Source: Ambrosia x helenae (lineage: Eukaryota; Streptophyta; Magnoliopsida; Asterales; Asteraceae). From it: 64,000 bases of DNA. The notes beneath the pieces were generated by a model. The model worked only from the letters and a program-made list of their open reading frames with translations. It had not been told where the DNA came from and did not search any database. Positions 34,778-47,621 of this stretch are shown here, in pieces; positions within the stretch are counted from its first letter, which is position 1; each line of letters opens with the position of its first letter. The stretch spans positions 102,448,687 through 102,512,686 of the forward strand of contig CM061226.1 of NCBI GenBank assembly GCA_030844895.1. The letters are read 5' to 3'. Both the position numbers and the translations under genes were made by a program.

Positions 34778-37700
34778 TCATTCAGCTGCCGATGAGACAT
34801 GCCTTGACTCGAACGCTTCCTTAGGAAAGAGATGAGGATACTTAGACTTCATCTGATCCTCCCGTTCCCATGTATATTCCGGTCCCCGGTTCGAGTTCCA
34901 CCGAACCTTAACGATACGAATCTTGCTGTGACGTAGGCTACGAATCTTGTAATCAAGGATCTCCACAGGTTCTTCCACAATCCGAAGACGATCATTGACC
35001 TTGATCTCTTCTAGTGGAACGATGAGAGACTCGTCAGCCAGACACTTCTTCAAGTTTGACACGTGAAAGACATTATGTACGTTACCGAGCTCCGTCGGTA
35101 GATCAAGTCGATATGCCACCGGCCCAATCCGTTCCAGGATCGTAAATGGGCCGACATATCGCGGATTGAGTTTGCCACGCTTCCCAAAGCGTATGACGCC
35201 CTTCCACGGTGAGACTTTTAGAAGTACCTTGTCATTGACTTGGAATTCCAGTGGTTTGCGACGCTGATCAGCATAACTCTTTTGCCGGTCCCGTGCCGCC
35301 GCCAACCGATTTCGAATCTGTACGATCTTTTCCGAAGTTTCGTACACTAGTTCAGGCCCAGTGAGTTGACTCTCACCCACTTCAGCCCAACAAAGAGGAG
35401 AGCGGCATTTCCGTCCGTACAGTGCCTCGAACGGAGCAGCCTTGATGCTCGTGTGATAACTGTTGTTGTACGAGAATTCTACCAACGGCAGATGAGCTTC
35501 CCAACCCTTGCCAAAATCGATCACACACGCCCGCAGCATGTCTTCTAAAGTTTGAATCGTACGCTCACTCTGACCGTCAGTCTGTGGATGGTAAGCCGTA
35601 CTCATGTCTAGTTGGGTACCCAAAGCCTTGTGCAAAGACTTCCAGAAGTGAGAAGTAAAATGGGAGTCACGATCCGAGATAATAGAAACAGGTACCCCGT
35701 GCTTAGAAACAACTTCTTTCAAGTAAAGACGAGCCAAACGATCCATAGTGTCGGTCTCCTTAATAGCAAGAAAATGGGCTGATTTCGTTAACCGATCGAC
35801 AATCACCCATATCTTGTCGTTCCCGCTTGGCGACTTAGGAAGTTGTGTGACAAAATCCATAGTAATCCGTTCCCATTTCCATTCCGGAATTTCAGGTTGT
35901 TGCAGGAGACCCGACGGTTTTTGGTATTCCACCTTGACCTTAGCACAGGTCAAGCATTTGCTCACGTATGAGGCTATGTCCGACCTCATGTTTGGCCACC
36001 AGTAAAGCACCTTCAGGTCTTGGTACATTTTATCCGAACCAGGATGAATAGAATACCGGGACTTATGAGCCTCATCAAGAACAAGCTCCCGTAGTCCCCC
36101 GAATAAAGGAACCCATATGCGTTCTGCGAAATAGTGCAGGCCATCAGGCCTTCGCTCTAGGTGCTTGTCGGCACCGTGCATGGTTTCAGCTTTAAGGTTT
36201 TCCTCCTTCAAAGCTTCCAATTGGGCAGAACGGAGTTGATCAGGTAACGACGAATGGATAGTGAGCTGCAACGCCCGAACACGACGAGGCTTAGTAGATT
36301 CCTTCCTGCTCAAGGCGTCTGCTACAACATTCGCCTTGCCAGGATGGTACTTAATAGCACAATCATAGTCGTTCAAGAGTTCGATCCAGCGACGCTGCCG
36401 TATGTTCAAGTGTTGTTGGTCGAAAATGTGTTGGAGACTCTTGTGATCGGTGTAGATGGTGCATTTGGTACCGTACAAGTAATGTCTCCAAATTTTCAAC
36501 GCGAATACCACGGCACCCAACTCCAAGTCATGAGTTGTGTAGTTCTTCTCGTGCACTTTGAGTTGACGAGAAGCATAGGCAATCACTTTCTCGCGTTGCA
36601 TCAACACGCAACCGAGTCCATGAATGGAAGCATCACAGTAAACGACAAAATCATCAGAACCCTCAGGTAAAGACAAAATAGGAGCAGAACACAGTTTAGA
36701 CTTTAGTTCCTCAAACGCGGACTCTTGTGATTCACCCCAGTCGAACTTCTTATCCTTCTGAGTGAGAGTGGTGAGGGGTTGAGCAATCTTCGAGAACCCC
36801 TGAATGAAACGACGATAATAGCCCGCAAGGCCTAGGAATTGCCGCACCTCAGTTGGCGTCTTTGGTGCTCCCCAGTCCTTGATCGCTTCGATTTTAGCGG
36901 GATCGACATGAATTCCTAGTTCATTAACCACATGTCCTAGGAATTGAACTTCGCGTAACCAAAAGTCACACTTTGAGAACTTGGCGTAAAGTTGTTCCCG
37001 TCGCAAGAGTTCCAAAACTAACCGCAGATGTTCCCCGTGTTCGGTCTCGTTCTTGGAGTAGATCAGAATGTCATCAATAAATACAATGACGAACTTATCC
37101 AGATATGGTTTACAGACGCGGTTCATCAAGTCCATGAAAACCGCCGGTGCGTTCGTGAGACCGAAAGGCATGACCAAGAATTCGAAATGGCCATAACGTG
37201 TTCGAAAAGCAGTCTTTGCAACGTCAGCCTCCCTGACGCGCAGCTGGTGATAACCGGACCTCAAGTCGATCTTGGAATAATAACTAGAACCCTGGAGCTG
37301 GTCGAATAGATCATCGATACGTGGAAGAGGATAACGGTTCTTGACGGTCAATTTGTTCAGTTCTCTGTAGTCTACGCATAATCGGAAACTCCCATCCTTC
37401 TTCTTAACAAATAAAATCGGGGCTCCCCAAGGGGAAGAACTTGGTCGGATGAAACCCTTGTCCAAGAGTTCCTGTAACTGGCTGGACAGTTCCTGCATCT
37501 CGGGAGGTGCAAGACGGTAGGGGGCCCGAGCAATAGGAGCAGCCCCCGGTACAAGATCAATACCGAATTCGACTTGACGATGAGGAGGAAGACCAGATAA
37601 ATCATCGGGAAAAACATCAGAAAACTCGCGTACCACCGGAATGTCGTCAATCTTCTTCTCATCACTAGTGGAAACAGATAATAGCGCCAAAACGGCTGGA

Positions 37701-39419
37701 TAACCCTTTCGAAGACACTTAAGGGCTTTCATGCTAGAGATGATGTTTAGCGAAACACCACCCTTGATACCGTACACAGAAAGAAATTCTCCATCAGGGA
37801 GAGGAATCCGAATAACCTTATCGTAACAGACGATCTCCGCACGATACAAAGATAACCAATCCATTCCTACCACAACGTCAAAACTACCCAAATGTACCGG
37901 CATAAGGTCGATGGGAAACGATAAACCCGACAACTCTAACTGACACTCCCGAAGAACACTAGTAGCTTCAATCGTTTTACCGTCAGCTAACTCAATAATA
38001 TACTTGGTCTCTAATGGTACAGATACTACATCTAGCAGTCGACTAACACCCATGGATACAAAACTCTTGTCGGCACCAGAATCAAATAACACGCTAACAG
38101 AATGATCATTGAGAAGAAACGTACCGGTGACTGTGTCAGGGTCCTGCCTAGCCTCAGCAGCTCCAATGACGAAGGCACGTGCATTTCTGCCGCCGCCCCC
38201 GTTGTTACCATTCCCGTTGTTCCCACCCTGTTTCAGTTTTGGGCAATCCTTCTTGTAGTGCCCAGTATCACCACAGTTGTAGCATCCCTGTTTTCCCCCA
38301 GTCCCCTGAGTAGTCGGAGCTGAACTGTTGGTCGGAGCCTGAGTTGATGGAAGTGTAGCCCGACAATCTTTAGCATAGTGCCCAGTTCGCTGGCAGCGGT
38401 GACAACGGTTGCTGTCGCAGTTCCCTTGGTGATGGCGTCCACACTTGTTGCATTTGGGCAGTTTTCCCGCATAACCACCCTGCTTATTACCCGAAGACGA
38501 TGAACCCCCATTATCAAACTTTTTACCCTGCTGTGCAGGCCCAGACCCTTTCCCGTCGTTTTCCCACTTGCGCTTATTGTTCTCTGGGGCCTTAGCAGTT
38601 GAACCTTTCGCCGGCAAAATCCCCTCATTCACCTTTAAATTAGTCATCCTATGTGCAGATCGAACTACCTCCGCATAAGTAGGATGATTCCCAGCAGCCA
38701 CTAACCCTGCAATTTCCGGCACCAACCCTGAGACATAATGTTCAATCTTACGATACTCTGGCACGTGCAAATCGGGACACAGCACCGCCAACTCATTTCT
38801 CCTCACAGTATACTTCTCGATTTCCGATCCAGTCATCTTGAGGTTCCACACCTCATGCTCCAGCTTCTGTACCTCTTCTCTCGGGCAATACTCCCGCTTC
38901 AGCAACTGCACAAAGTTCTCCCACGGCATAGCATATGCCTCCCCAATACCCATATTCTGGGTAATACCGTTCCACCAAGTCAATGCCACGTCCTGAAACA
39001 ACGCAGCCGAATACTTCACCCGATCTTCTGGGAGACAGTTACACATCAGGAATACCGACTCCACTTTCTCCAACCACCTAAGCAAACTGACCGCACCCTC
39101 GGTGCCAGAGAATTCCTGGGGTTTGCAGTCCCGGAACATCTTATAGGTGCACATGGGTGGGGGTGGGTCAACAGGACCACCTGAAATGAAACGTATGAGA
39201 AACCACGAAATACGTAAACAAGGCTCACCAATGAGGCAAAGAAAATGGATAAAACAACTTACCACCACCGTTGTGCCCTAACTGAAAGGCAGCCTGGAGC
39301 AAGTTGTTCAGATCAGCCTGTGACAGGTTAATACCTCCACCACGACCACCAGCACCACCACGACCACCACCACGTCCACCATTGCGACCACCTCCTCGTC
39401 CTCCACGCACTCCAGACAT
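34778..39419 (-). CDS. Ty3/gypsy Gag-Pol polyprotein, spliced, intact
   Basis: Exon 1 (39419-39263) encodes a Gly/Arg-rich start and a Leu-rich helix. An 82-bp intron (donor GTAAGT, acceptor TTTCAG, phase 1) joins exon 2 (39180-34778), giving 1519 residues. Without splicing, exon 1 stops inside the intron. Domains: capsid (retrotrans_gag, Trp-Trp-Asn core near residue 121), three zinc knuckles (about 296-307, 312-325, 352-365), aspartic protease DSGA (419-422), RT with Phe-Ile-Asp-Asp (753-756), RNase H D902/E939/D964/D1007, and integrase D1161/D1222/E1258 with the exact 35-residue spacing. The tail has Val-Lys-Val-Arg-Trp and Thr-Trp-Glu, a chromodomain-like ending. All catalytic residues are present. 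It packages and reverse-transcribes its RNA and integrates the cDNA. Confidence 0.95.
39181..39262 (-). other. Intron within gag
   Basis: GTAAGTTG donor and a TTTCATTTCAG acceptor, 82 bp, phase 1. The upstream frame meets a TGA inside it, so translation of full Gag-Pol from exon 1 requires splicing. A comparable phase-1 intron is at 55504-55590. Confidence 0.75.
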
Positions 39420-39955
39420 GATTCTGGCAGAAAGAACGAGAAAATTTAGTTTCGCAGTTAAAGATAACTACTAATGTTCACAAGATTAAAGCCAGATCCA
39501 ATCCAGGACTATCCCCTCAAACCCAGAGCTCACTAGGGCTTCCATGCATTTCGTTTTATGATTTTGTGTGCACCCAAAATGATAAAACGCTCTACATGGT
39601 CCTCCAAGTGTTCTCCTAGTTCAAAGTTCAAATCACCGAACATAGACTCTTAGCTACACACCGTAATACTACGGTAGTTCATGACAAGTGTTTCTATTGG
39701 AGTGCGAAAGGGAGATGTCCGAGCCTTGGACAAATCTCAAGAGCACATGAGTTACCCCAATAAACCACACTGCCTAGAAAAACAAGTAACCCGACCTAAG
39801 ATAGAACGGATGATGTAACGTAGAAAGACCAACGATTTAGAGACACCCCGACAAGACCATACGTAAACCACTATAACGTTTAGTACCATGTGATCGTCTA
39901 GTGTGTGCGACTCGGCTATAGACTAGACTCTACATGCAGTCCTAGTTCACTATAA

Positions 39956-39971
39956 CCTGGCTCTGATACCA
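39956..39971 (-). other. tRNA-iMet primer-binding site
   Basis: TGGTATCAGAGCCAGG on the minus strand, three bases inside the 5' LTR. Confidence 0.88.
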
Positions 39972-39974
39972 ATC

Positions 39975-42615
39975 TGTCACACCCTCAAAATCCACTTGCG
40001 GAGTTTTACCGCGAGGCGCATGACAAACCAGGATCCAAACCAACGATCACAATAAACAAGTCTAAATGTAATTAATGCAATACCAAAACATAGTTTTAAA
40101 ATCCCGTTTACAGCGGAAGCTTATTCAAAATAAAGTTCAACATAAATAACCAAAGTTCAATGTTTATGAAATCATGCAACTCTATCTAGACGCCGTGCAG
40201 ACGCGTGCGCCCTAGTTCCATTGCACTACCTTAGCGACCTGAGAAAACATGTAAATGTTTACGTCAGCACAAAAATGCTGGTGAGTTTACAGGTTTGCAG
40301 TTCAAGTACCAAGTCAACCTGTCCATACTATAACAAAATAGAAAACCAGTATACGCTAGCTAGGCGTACGTTTGTTACTACCACGATTGGAAAACCATTA
40401 CTAACTCGAATACCAAAAGTATGCCCGATGTATGTTCCTGTTGTTCCTGTTGTTCCTGTTTGAGACAATATGCACCCGCCGACCCTCCAAGTCGACGAGC
40501 GGGGTTGGTCACTCCCAATAGCGCTATTCACATTTCCCGTTGTGCAAACCCGCACATTCATGGTTCCCCCCGGGACTTCCAAAGATCGTGTAGTATACGT
40601 TAGAACCCACAGTATGACAGTGGTTACCAAATAGTTGTTTTAACACATGTTTTCTCCCCGAAAACGTAAAAACCAGTTAAAAGAGGGGCCGTAAACTCAC
40701 CTTAAGTTGCTTTACTCCTAATCCCGAGTAAGCTCAGCTGCTATGTTAGTCCCGTACAGTGGCGACCTAACATACGACAGTTACAAGTACTTAGACTAAT
40801 AACCCGCAGGTTAATTAGTCCCTAGATGTCCAGACCATAACCAAGTTTGTTTGAAAACACCGTGACTGTTTAACCGACCCAAAGTACAAGACTCGACATC
40901 CCATTGGTGACCCGAGACTCCCCGTGTTATGTTTACGCTCCAAAACATACAATAACGCAAGTACACTTAACATACGTTAACACACAACAAGCTATAGCAC
41001 ATAGTTCACGTATCACCGAAATACATCCAAATATATGTTACCAAGTTATTAGACATGTTACGGGGTTCCTAGCATGTTACTACATGTTAAATCGGGTCTC
41101 GGGATGCTAATTTACACTTACAGCAGCAGTACACGCGATTAGGAAAAGTCAACTAGTGATTAGGAAAGTCAACTAGTGATTAGACATCCTATTCGCCCCT
41201 GTTATAGGCGAATAGGGGCTATTCCCCTTTACTTCATGCGATTAGGGGCTATTCCCCTGAACTTACTAGTGATTAGGGCTATTCGCATGAACTTACTAGT
41301 GATTAGGGCTACTCGCATGAACTTACTAGTGAATAGGCTTCTACTCGCCTATATATTGGCGATTAGCCTTGTACTCGCATGAGTTATAGGCGATTAGCAT
41401 TGCTACTCGCTTGTAACCATGCTGTTCCGGTTTTTCGCGCGTTTAACGCTCCAAATCAGATCCAGAACGTGTGTAACTACCCAATATCATCCCAAACACT
41501 ATCCTAAACATGTTTAACCCAAAACCCTTCGTTCAACCTCGTATAATCAGTCCTGCATGCAACCCAAAACAATCCAAACACTATTCCCATAGCATGCAAT
41601 ATCAATTAACGTATGTAATCATAACCCTATTATCCGATTACTGAGTTTTCTATCATCATACTAACAATATTAATTCTGACCTAGCATGATAATACATCAA
41701 AACATCATCAAGATCCATAAAAATCCTATCTTTCTAATCATACATACCCATAACGCATGTTAATTAGTTATAATCCGTTTAACAACCCTTATTGACGATT
41801 TTCAGAAAGCTTTTTCGTTTATGAACAGGTCTGGACCATTAGGGATTTATTAAAAACGTTTACAAAGTGTTATGGATGAGAATCAAACCTTGGAATTGTA
41901 AAAGAATGATGGTTAGACCTTGAAACCTTGTGTTTTTGATCAAAATCGCCTTCCAGAGGTTGTTTAAGTGTTTGGGGCGGTTATGGGACGACTAGGGTTG
42001 ATATTAGGGAGTTTAGGAGGTTAAGTGTTGTATTTATAGGCGTTCCTAGTCGTTCCAGCACGTTACATGCGATTGTGCAGCAGTTCAGGCGATTAGGGCT
42101 TGTAATCGCCTGACAGTTCTAGCGATTAGGGCCTACTCGCCCTTAACATCACACGAGTAGGGCCTACTCGCCCTTATGGGCTCCCTACTCGCCTCCCCTA
42201 TAGGGGAGTAGACCTCCTACTCGCCTATAGGGTTTGGCCTTGTGTGTTTTGCGCGTTAAACCCCGTTTTAACATATGTTAATGCATATTCATGTACCGAC
42301 AAATCACATAATGATTGTAAACACATAACACAAGTAAATACACATATTTACACTCGTTCACCAATTCCCGGGACTCGAGACTCGTACGTTCCGTATGCCC
42401 TGACGATCCTACAAATCGTCATCGTTTGTACACTTGGTTAAGGACCGACATCTAACGAACCTCTAGACCAACATCCAATGATCTTCTAGACTAACCAATA
42501 GTTCCCGAACCATATCCCGACTTAACTAACCCAGTTAAGTACAATATACGCGTGACTCGCTAAGGTAGACTTTCATCTAGACAACGTTGTTAACCAGAAT
42601 TTGCCAGGTGTCACA
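39975..42615 (-). repeat. 5' LTR (right) of intact gypsy element
   Basis: Matches 31986-34627 end to end. Promoter TATAAATA (minus) at 42031-42038. Single-base differences occur near 40254, 40537, 40610, 40657, 40672 and 41042. Confidence 0.93.
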
Positions 42616-42907
42616 TTTCCAACCAATAAAAAATGCAACACGTCTCCGGAGATGTCTTTTCCATGTTTTGTAAGCGTCTCCCGTGACGTGTCAGATTTAT
42701 ATCCCTAAAATTTATGTTATAACTTTATTATGATTGTATTATGATATAAAATTTATTATGATATAACTTTATTTAAATAAAATTTTAAATAAACTAGTCA
42801 TTCGATTAATTGTTAAATAAAATTCTAAATAAAATATTCATTCGATTAAAAAAGATAAAATAAATACATAAACATTGCAAAGTAAATAAAAATAAAATAA
42901 ACATAGG

Positions 42908-43301
42908 CTACGCGTTAAGCCTATCCCTTATCATTTGCCAAACAGTGACGTGTTTGAATTGTTTGCCTTGCTTGGACTCATACTCTTGCCGCTCGAAGCG
43001 TTCGATTATGGTACGCGTTGAAGATTTGACACTTGGTGTTCAAGTCATTCCACTTACGGTTTAGTGAATTGATGCTTTGGTTAGAGCCTCCCACCAACCG
43101 ATTGTACTCATTTAGAATTCGGTAACACTTGTTAGTTGGGTGTAGGCTTTCTTCGACAAGTTGCCAGGCTGCTACTAGGGCTATTTCTTGTTCTTCCGTC
43201 CATCGACTTGGTGTCATTTTCTTATGTAAGAAGGAAACGGTTTTAGGGTGGTGGTAGAGGAGGAGTTTCGGACGAGCAAAAAAGTTCGGACGGAGGTTCA
43301 T
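42908..43301 (-). pseudogene. SANT/trihelix gene carried by Mutator-like element, frameshifted
   Basis: The minus-strand frame from ATG 43301 (or the internal ATG at 43217, where homologs start) reads Arg-Trp-Thr-Glu-Glu-Gln-Glu-Ile-Ala-Leu, helix-2 sequence, Leu-Val-Gly-Gly-Ser-Asn-Gln-Ser, then Arg-Lys-Trp-Asn-Asp-Leu-Asn. Near 43000 a one-base shift sends it to an early stop at 42978. The other frame continues to Val-Trp-Gln-Met-Ile-Arg-Asp and TAG at 42908. It is the same family as the genes at 12167 and 12783. The element's right arm lies just upstream and could act as promoter. Confidence 0.72.
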
Positions 43302-43608
43302 GGTACATATAGGGTGGTGGTAGAGGGGGGGACGTCTCGGGAATCAGGGGACATGGGAAACTGAAACGACGAAGAAGACACGGGAAACTGAAACGACGAA
43401 GAAGACACCGGAGACGTCTCGGGAATCACGAGACGGCACAAAGACGTCTCCGGAGACGTCTTGCATTTTTATTGGTTGGAAACCAAACCGTCTCGGAAGA
43501 CGCTTCAAACGGGATTGGAAAACGTGAACCGTCACTCTAAAAAAACGGAAGGGGACTATTCTCGTAGGTCGCTCGATCAACGGACTAGGTGATTTTCCCT
43601 TAATTTAA

Positions 43609-44440
43609 CCAAAAGGCCATGCAAGTTTTGAGTGAGAGTACTCTTACAGGTTGGAAAGGTCTATAATTTGTTTTAACATTTTCGAACCTTTCTTTTTTAC
43701 TTTATGAAAGATCATCAATCAATGATGGTAAAGTGAAAGCAGACTACGGTTGGCCGGTTTTATGGTCAAACATGAATCCCAAGAAAGTCAAATAACTTTA
43801 CGGAAGTAAATTATAAATATATATTTTTTTATTTTTTATTTTTTATTTTTGTCAAAGAGTAGGTTGTACTAATTTTTTAATCTTGTATTATATGTTTAGG
43901 AGTTGTGTGGTACGAATGTACGATGATAAATGATATTTAACTTAAAACTTTTAAGTACAGATAAAATCAATCCATTATGTTTTGAAATAATATTTTGTGT
44001 TTATTATTTCATTTCGGGTGATTTTAATACATTAGATTCTTCATTTTAAGATGAATTTATTCAACTTTTCTTGTGTCAAATGGTTGTTTGTTTGCAAATT
44101 ATTTAAAAATAAATGATTATTGAATAACTCTAGAGTTGATAAATAAAATTATTATGATATAAATTATATCTATTGAGTATTGACTAGGCAAACTAAAAAA
44201 AAATGTGTCTGTAACCGTAAAATAAAAATAAAAATTGAGGTCATGATATCTATGCCTTTCGATGGAGGAATTTTTTTACCACATTCCACTCTTAGACTCC
44301 ACCTGTAGCTCTATTGTGCTGCTATAACGCTTTGTTACCGAGTTTAATTAAACAAAAGAATAGAAAGGATTTGGAAGAATCTAAAAAAATCGTGTTTTAC
44401 AGTTTTTTAAGGAGAAAAAGGGAGGAAAATTTTGGTTTAT
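43609..44440. other. AT-rich intergenic, no gene seen
   Basis: No coding frame, repeat edge or RNA gene could be supported here. Confidence 0.5.
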
Positions 44441-44444
44441 TTCT

Positions 44445-45345
44445 TTCATTTCTCATCCTTCTAAATTAGAGAGATTTGTAAGGAAATGTTTTTTAAACAT
44501 AAAATACTTTGGGGCCGTTTGACAACTTCTGAATGGGTAAGTGCTGACCCAGTAAGAAGTCTGAATTGTTAAGAGGTTATGCATGGTTAAGTGCTAAGTT
44601 ATTAAGTGACGTTTGATTGGACATCTAAATAGTTAATAAAAAAATCATACACTTCATTACACACACACACACACACACATTTCTCTTTAACCCACACAAA
44701 CACACACACCTACACACCTTTGCTCTCTCCCTTGTTGCTTTTCTTTCTTTTTCTTTAACCCCATAAACACACACACACGCACCTCTACTCTCTCCATGTT
44801 TCCTTTTCTTTATTTTTCTTAAACACACACAAACACACTTGGGTGGCGGCGATTGTCGGAGTAGAAGGAGATGAGAGGAGAGGAGGGGGTGACGAGGTTT
44901 GAGGAGGGTGGGTGGGGAGGAGTGGCGGCGGGTGGAGGAGAGGAGGAGCAAGAAGGAGGAGATGAGAAGGAGGAGCAGGGTTGTTCACGTCTTAATCCAG
45001 TCAGACTCGCCTCCAAAGCTGACCTGTTCAGAGCTTCAGTCAGCCCATTTTTCGTTTAGAGCCGACCCAACCAAACAACCTCTCTTCTCCTCCTTTGACC
45101 GAATCAGACGATTTATGTCTGACTGGGGGCATTCAGACCCAACCAAACAGCCCCATACTTTTCTTTTCATTTTTTTCGAACTCGGAAACACGATAGTTAA
45201 TAAAATCTTTTTTCCACTCCCTTTTTATCTCTTTAACTAGGTTTTATCCTGAGCGCTTCTCAAGATAGACAAATAAATATGAAAATAAGTGGAAATATAA
45301 AAATAATTACTTAAAAATAATTATTAAATAAATAAGAGATAAATG
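44445..45345 (+). repeat. Diverged duplicate of 48115-48360, interrupted by a MITE
   Basis: The flanks of the hAT-like MITE (44445-44510 and 45155-45345) align with one continuous stretch at 48115-48360 (shared GATTTGTAAGGAAATG, AACACGATAGTTAAT, ATCTCTTTAACTAGGTT). A short third partial copy is near 48445-48495. Confidence 0.75.
44511..45154. mobile_element. hAT-like non-autonomous element (644 bp)
   Basis: The ends GGGGCCGTTTG and CAAACAGCCCC form an inverted repeat with one mismatch. A 7-bp repeat ATACTTT flanks it (44504-44510, 45155-45161), close to the 8 bp typical of hAT. The interior has an (AC)n run (44659-44679) and a purine-rich GGAGGAG stretch whose ORFs are low complexity. The paralogous copy at 48 kb lacks it. 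Confidence 0.72.
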
Positions 45346-46894
45346 TGTAATTATAATTTACTAATATTATTTCATATGAGAGTGAATTGAGATAATCTGT
45401 AACACCCCAACCGATGGCGGAATCATCGAGGTGTCACGTAGTGACGATTGTTCAAAAGCTCATGGTACTAAAATGCAAATATTTGATTATTGAATATTGT
45501 TTTACAACATGTGAAAATGAATACATAACAAAATTGAGCTAATTGATTGATTTAATCTAAGTCCAAAGTCCTATGTGAAGCGTCAAGCAGCTTATCCTGA
45601 AACATGCACGAAAATAATTTTGTCAACATATGATGTTGGTGGTACTACTTAGCTTTGTACATATAGTATAAGTTTGAAAAGTAGTACAATTCATGTGTCT
45701 AGCATCACCAAGGCATTATGTAAACACGCAAGTAACCAAACAAGACAAAGATCAAATGTAAAGTTTGTAAGATGAAATTGATAATGAGCACCCTAACACG
45801 TGTCAAGTCTAAAAGAGCACCATAACATACGTTATGTCTAAATGAGCACCGTAACATAAGTTACGTCTATATGTAAAGAGCACCATAACATAAGTTATGT
45901 CTAGATGTATGATTTTGTATGTAAGCTACGTTCATGTTCAAACATAAGCACAAAGATAACAAGACACGTATATGAATTGTAAATGAATAAAAATGTATGT
46001 GTAAATGAATTTGCAAGTTTGTATACTTGTGCATGAATCACCCCAAAAGTGTGAAAACGAAAAAGGGGATAAGTAATACTCACATTAGCAAGGTGGTAAG
46101 TCTTGTGGAATTGAATAAGTGTAATCCAACGTTGCCAAGTATCACCCTATGTATAAGGTATCAAATAAGTCTAAGTCTATCTAGTCTATAAGTATTTTCT
46201 AGGGTTTCGAATTGGGGATAAGTATTCGTTTGATTAATAAATTAAACGTTTAATAAATAAGAGAAATTTGATAAATAAATAAACAAAAGTCTTTTTGTAA
46301 ATTTTAAATCAAAGATGGTCACAATATAAAGTTTTAAGTTTGAAAATAATTTTTATAAAATTATTTTCTAAAAAAGATAGAATGTTTAATCTATTTATAT
46401 CAAATTGTCAAAATATGACTTTAATATTTAAAAATATTAAAGTTAAAGAATTTTTAAATTAAAAATTGTATTTCTGTTCTAAATGAATGGAAATAATTAA
46501 TATAAAATTTTGGTGCAAAAATATTGAAAAATGAATTTATTATGATTTATTTTTTATTAAAACTAACAAAAATTGATTAAAAATATTAAATAAACGTTTT
46601 TCTGAAATTAAAAATCATTTCAGAAATATTTACTGTTTTATAAACTTAGGATAATTTTTGTGGAATTTTATAAAACTGTTTAGATATTTTTATAGAATTT
46701 TAAAATTATAATTGAATAGACTTATAATAATTATTATATATATTAAATAAATGATTTTTGAAAAACTAAAAATTGGGCAGCAAAGTTTATCATTGGAATA
46801 TCATAAAATAAATTTTGTAGAATTTATAAAATAGTTTTAGTATTTTAAAACGATTTTTAAAAGTTAATAGCAAAAATGTAAAAGAAAAGAGGGT

Positions 46895-46980
46895 AAAAAA
46901 AATAGTTGTTGTTGGTGGGATTCGAACCCAAGACCCTTCGTTTTATAACAGCTGTGTTATCCATCTGATCTGAACAAGAT
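46895..46980 (-). ncRNA. tRNA-like Pol III unit in solo LTR
   Basis: On the minus strand a perfect B box GGTTCGAATCC (46918-46928) follows an A-box-like TGGATAACACA, and an uninterrupted T-run comes about 14 bp after the B box, as in a Pol III terminator. The acceptor arms do not pair convincingly, so it is a tRNA-like relic and not a tRNA gene. Confidence 0.45.
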
Positions 46981-47621
46981 GATTGTGTTATTTTGTTTCT
47001 GAAATAAATTTAAACAGATGCGATTCATCATCTTCCCCAAATAATATACTAAGAACCCTAGAATTTTAATCTAACAAATTAGGAAACAATAACCCCAGAA
47101 TCGTTGGGGTTATTGGTCGACTAGTATGCAGAAACAAATCCATGTATTTAATTGATACATACAATGCTTCTATGATGCACGAACAATAAGTCAACGAAAA
47201 GTCAACTGTCGTGAATTTCTTGATTAAAACGAATTGATTGTAGAAATTGAGGGTGAGGGTTTGTTAATCGCTCCTTTCAAAGGTTGTGTGCGAGCCTAAT
47301 TGGTTTAAAACGAGTATTTATACTGATTTTATTCTAGTCGATTTGGAAGGTTTTGAAGATTGACTAGAGTTGGTCAAAAACGAGTTAGTATGTGCTTGAT
47401 TATCGTCAATGATGAGCTGAATTCACGCGGTATCACCATGGGGTCAATTACACATGATCAATTTTTGAAATGCTTACCAAAATTAATCCAATTCTGTGGT
47501 CAAAGGCTTGTTGACCGTTTCTCTTTTTTTTTATACAGCTGATCGAACAGCAGTAGGGAAAGAGGAAGAGGAGTTGGCTTATGAGTGTATAAAGGGTTTT
47601 AGATTCCATAAGTATTAACAA

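Larger units (their letters stand above)
31986..42615 (-). mobile_element. Complete Ty3/gypsy retrotransposon, coding-intact
   Basis: LTRs 31986-34627 and 39975-42615 (2642 and 2641 bp) run TGTCACACCC to GTGTCACA, with perfect duplication TTTCC (31981-31985, 42616-42620). On the minus strand it has LTR, PBS (tRNA-iMet), gag exon 1, an 82-bp intron, gag-pro-RT-RH-INT in one frame, then the PPT. Only about six LTR differences were seen by eye, and the polyprotein has no stops. It is the only plausibly autonomous element in the window. Integrase after RNase H identifies Ty3/gypsy; the C-terminal chromodomain-like tail and long LTR suggest the Tekay group, which is inference. Confidence 0.95.
31860..43599. 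mobile_element. Mutator-like element with GAGACGG-rich ends, split by a gypsy insertion
   Basis: The left arm (31860-31985, continuing at 42621) and right arm (about 43400-43599) are long inverted repeats. They start GGGAAAATCA and share TTTACGAGAATAG/CCTACGAGAATAG, GTTTTCCAATCCCGT, GGTTTCCAACCAATAAAAA and GACGTCTCCGGAGACGTCT-type blocks. Flanking 9-mers TTAATTTTA (31851-31859) and TTAATTTAA (43600-43608) match 8 of 9, the Mutator target size. Without the nested retrotransposon it is about 1.1 kb. Its only gene is a SANT-type pseudogene, so it is non-autonomous and Pack-MULE-like. Confidence 0.82.

Noticed and set aside
36254..36670. Plus-strand ORFs across 35.3-39.2 kb
   Set aside because: Shadows of the intact minus-strand Gag-Pol frame.
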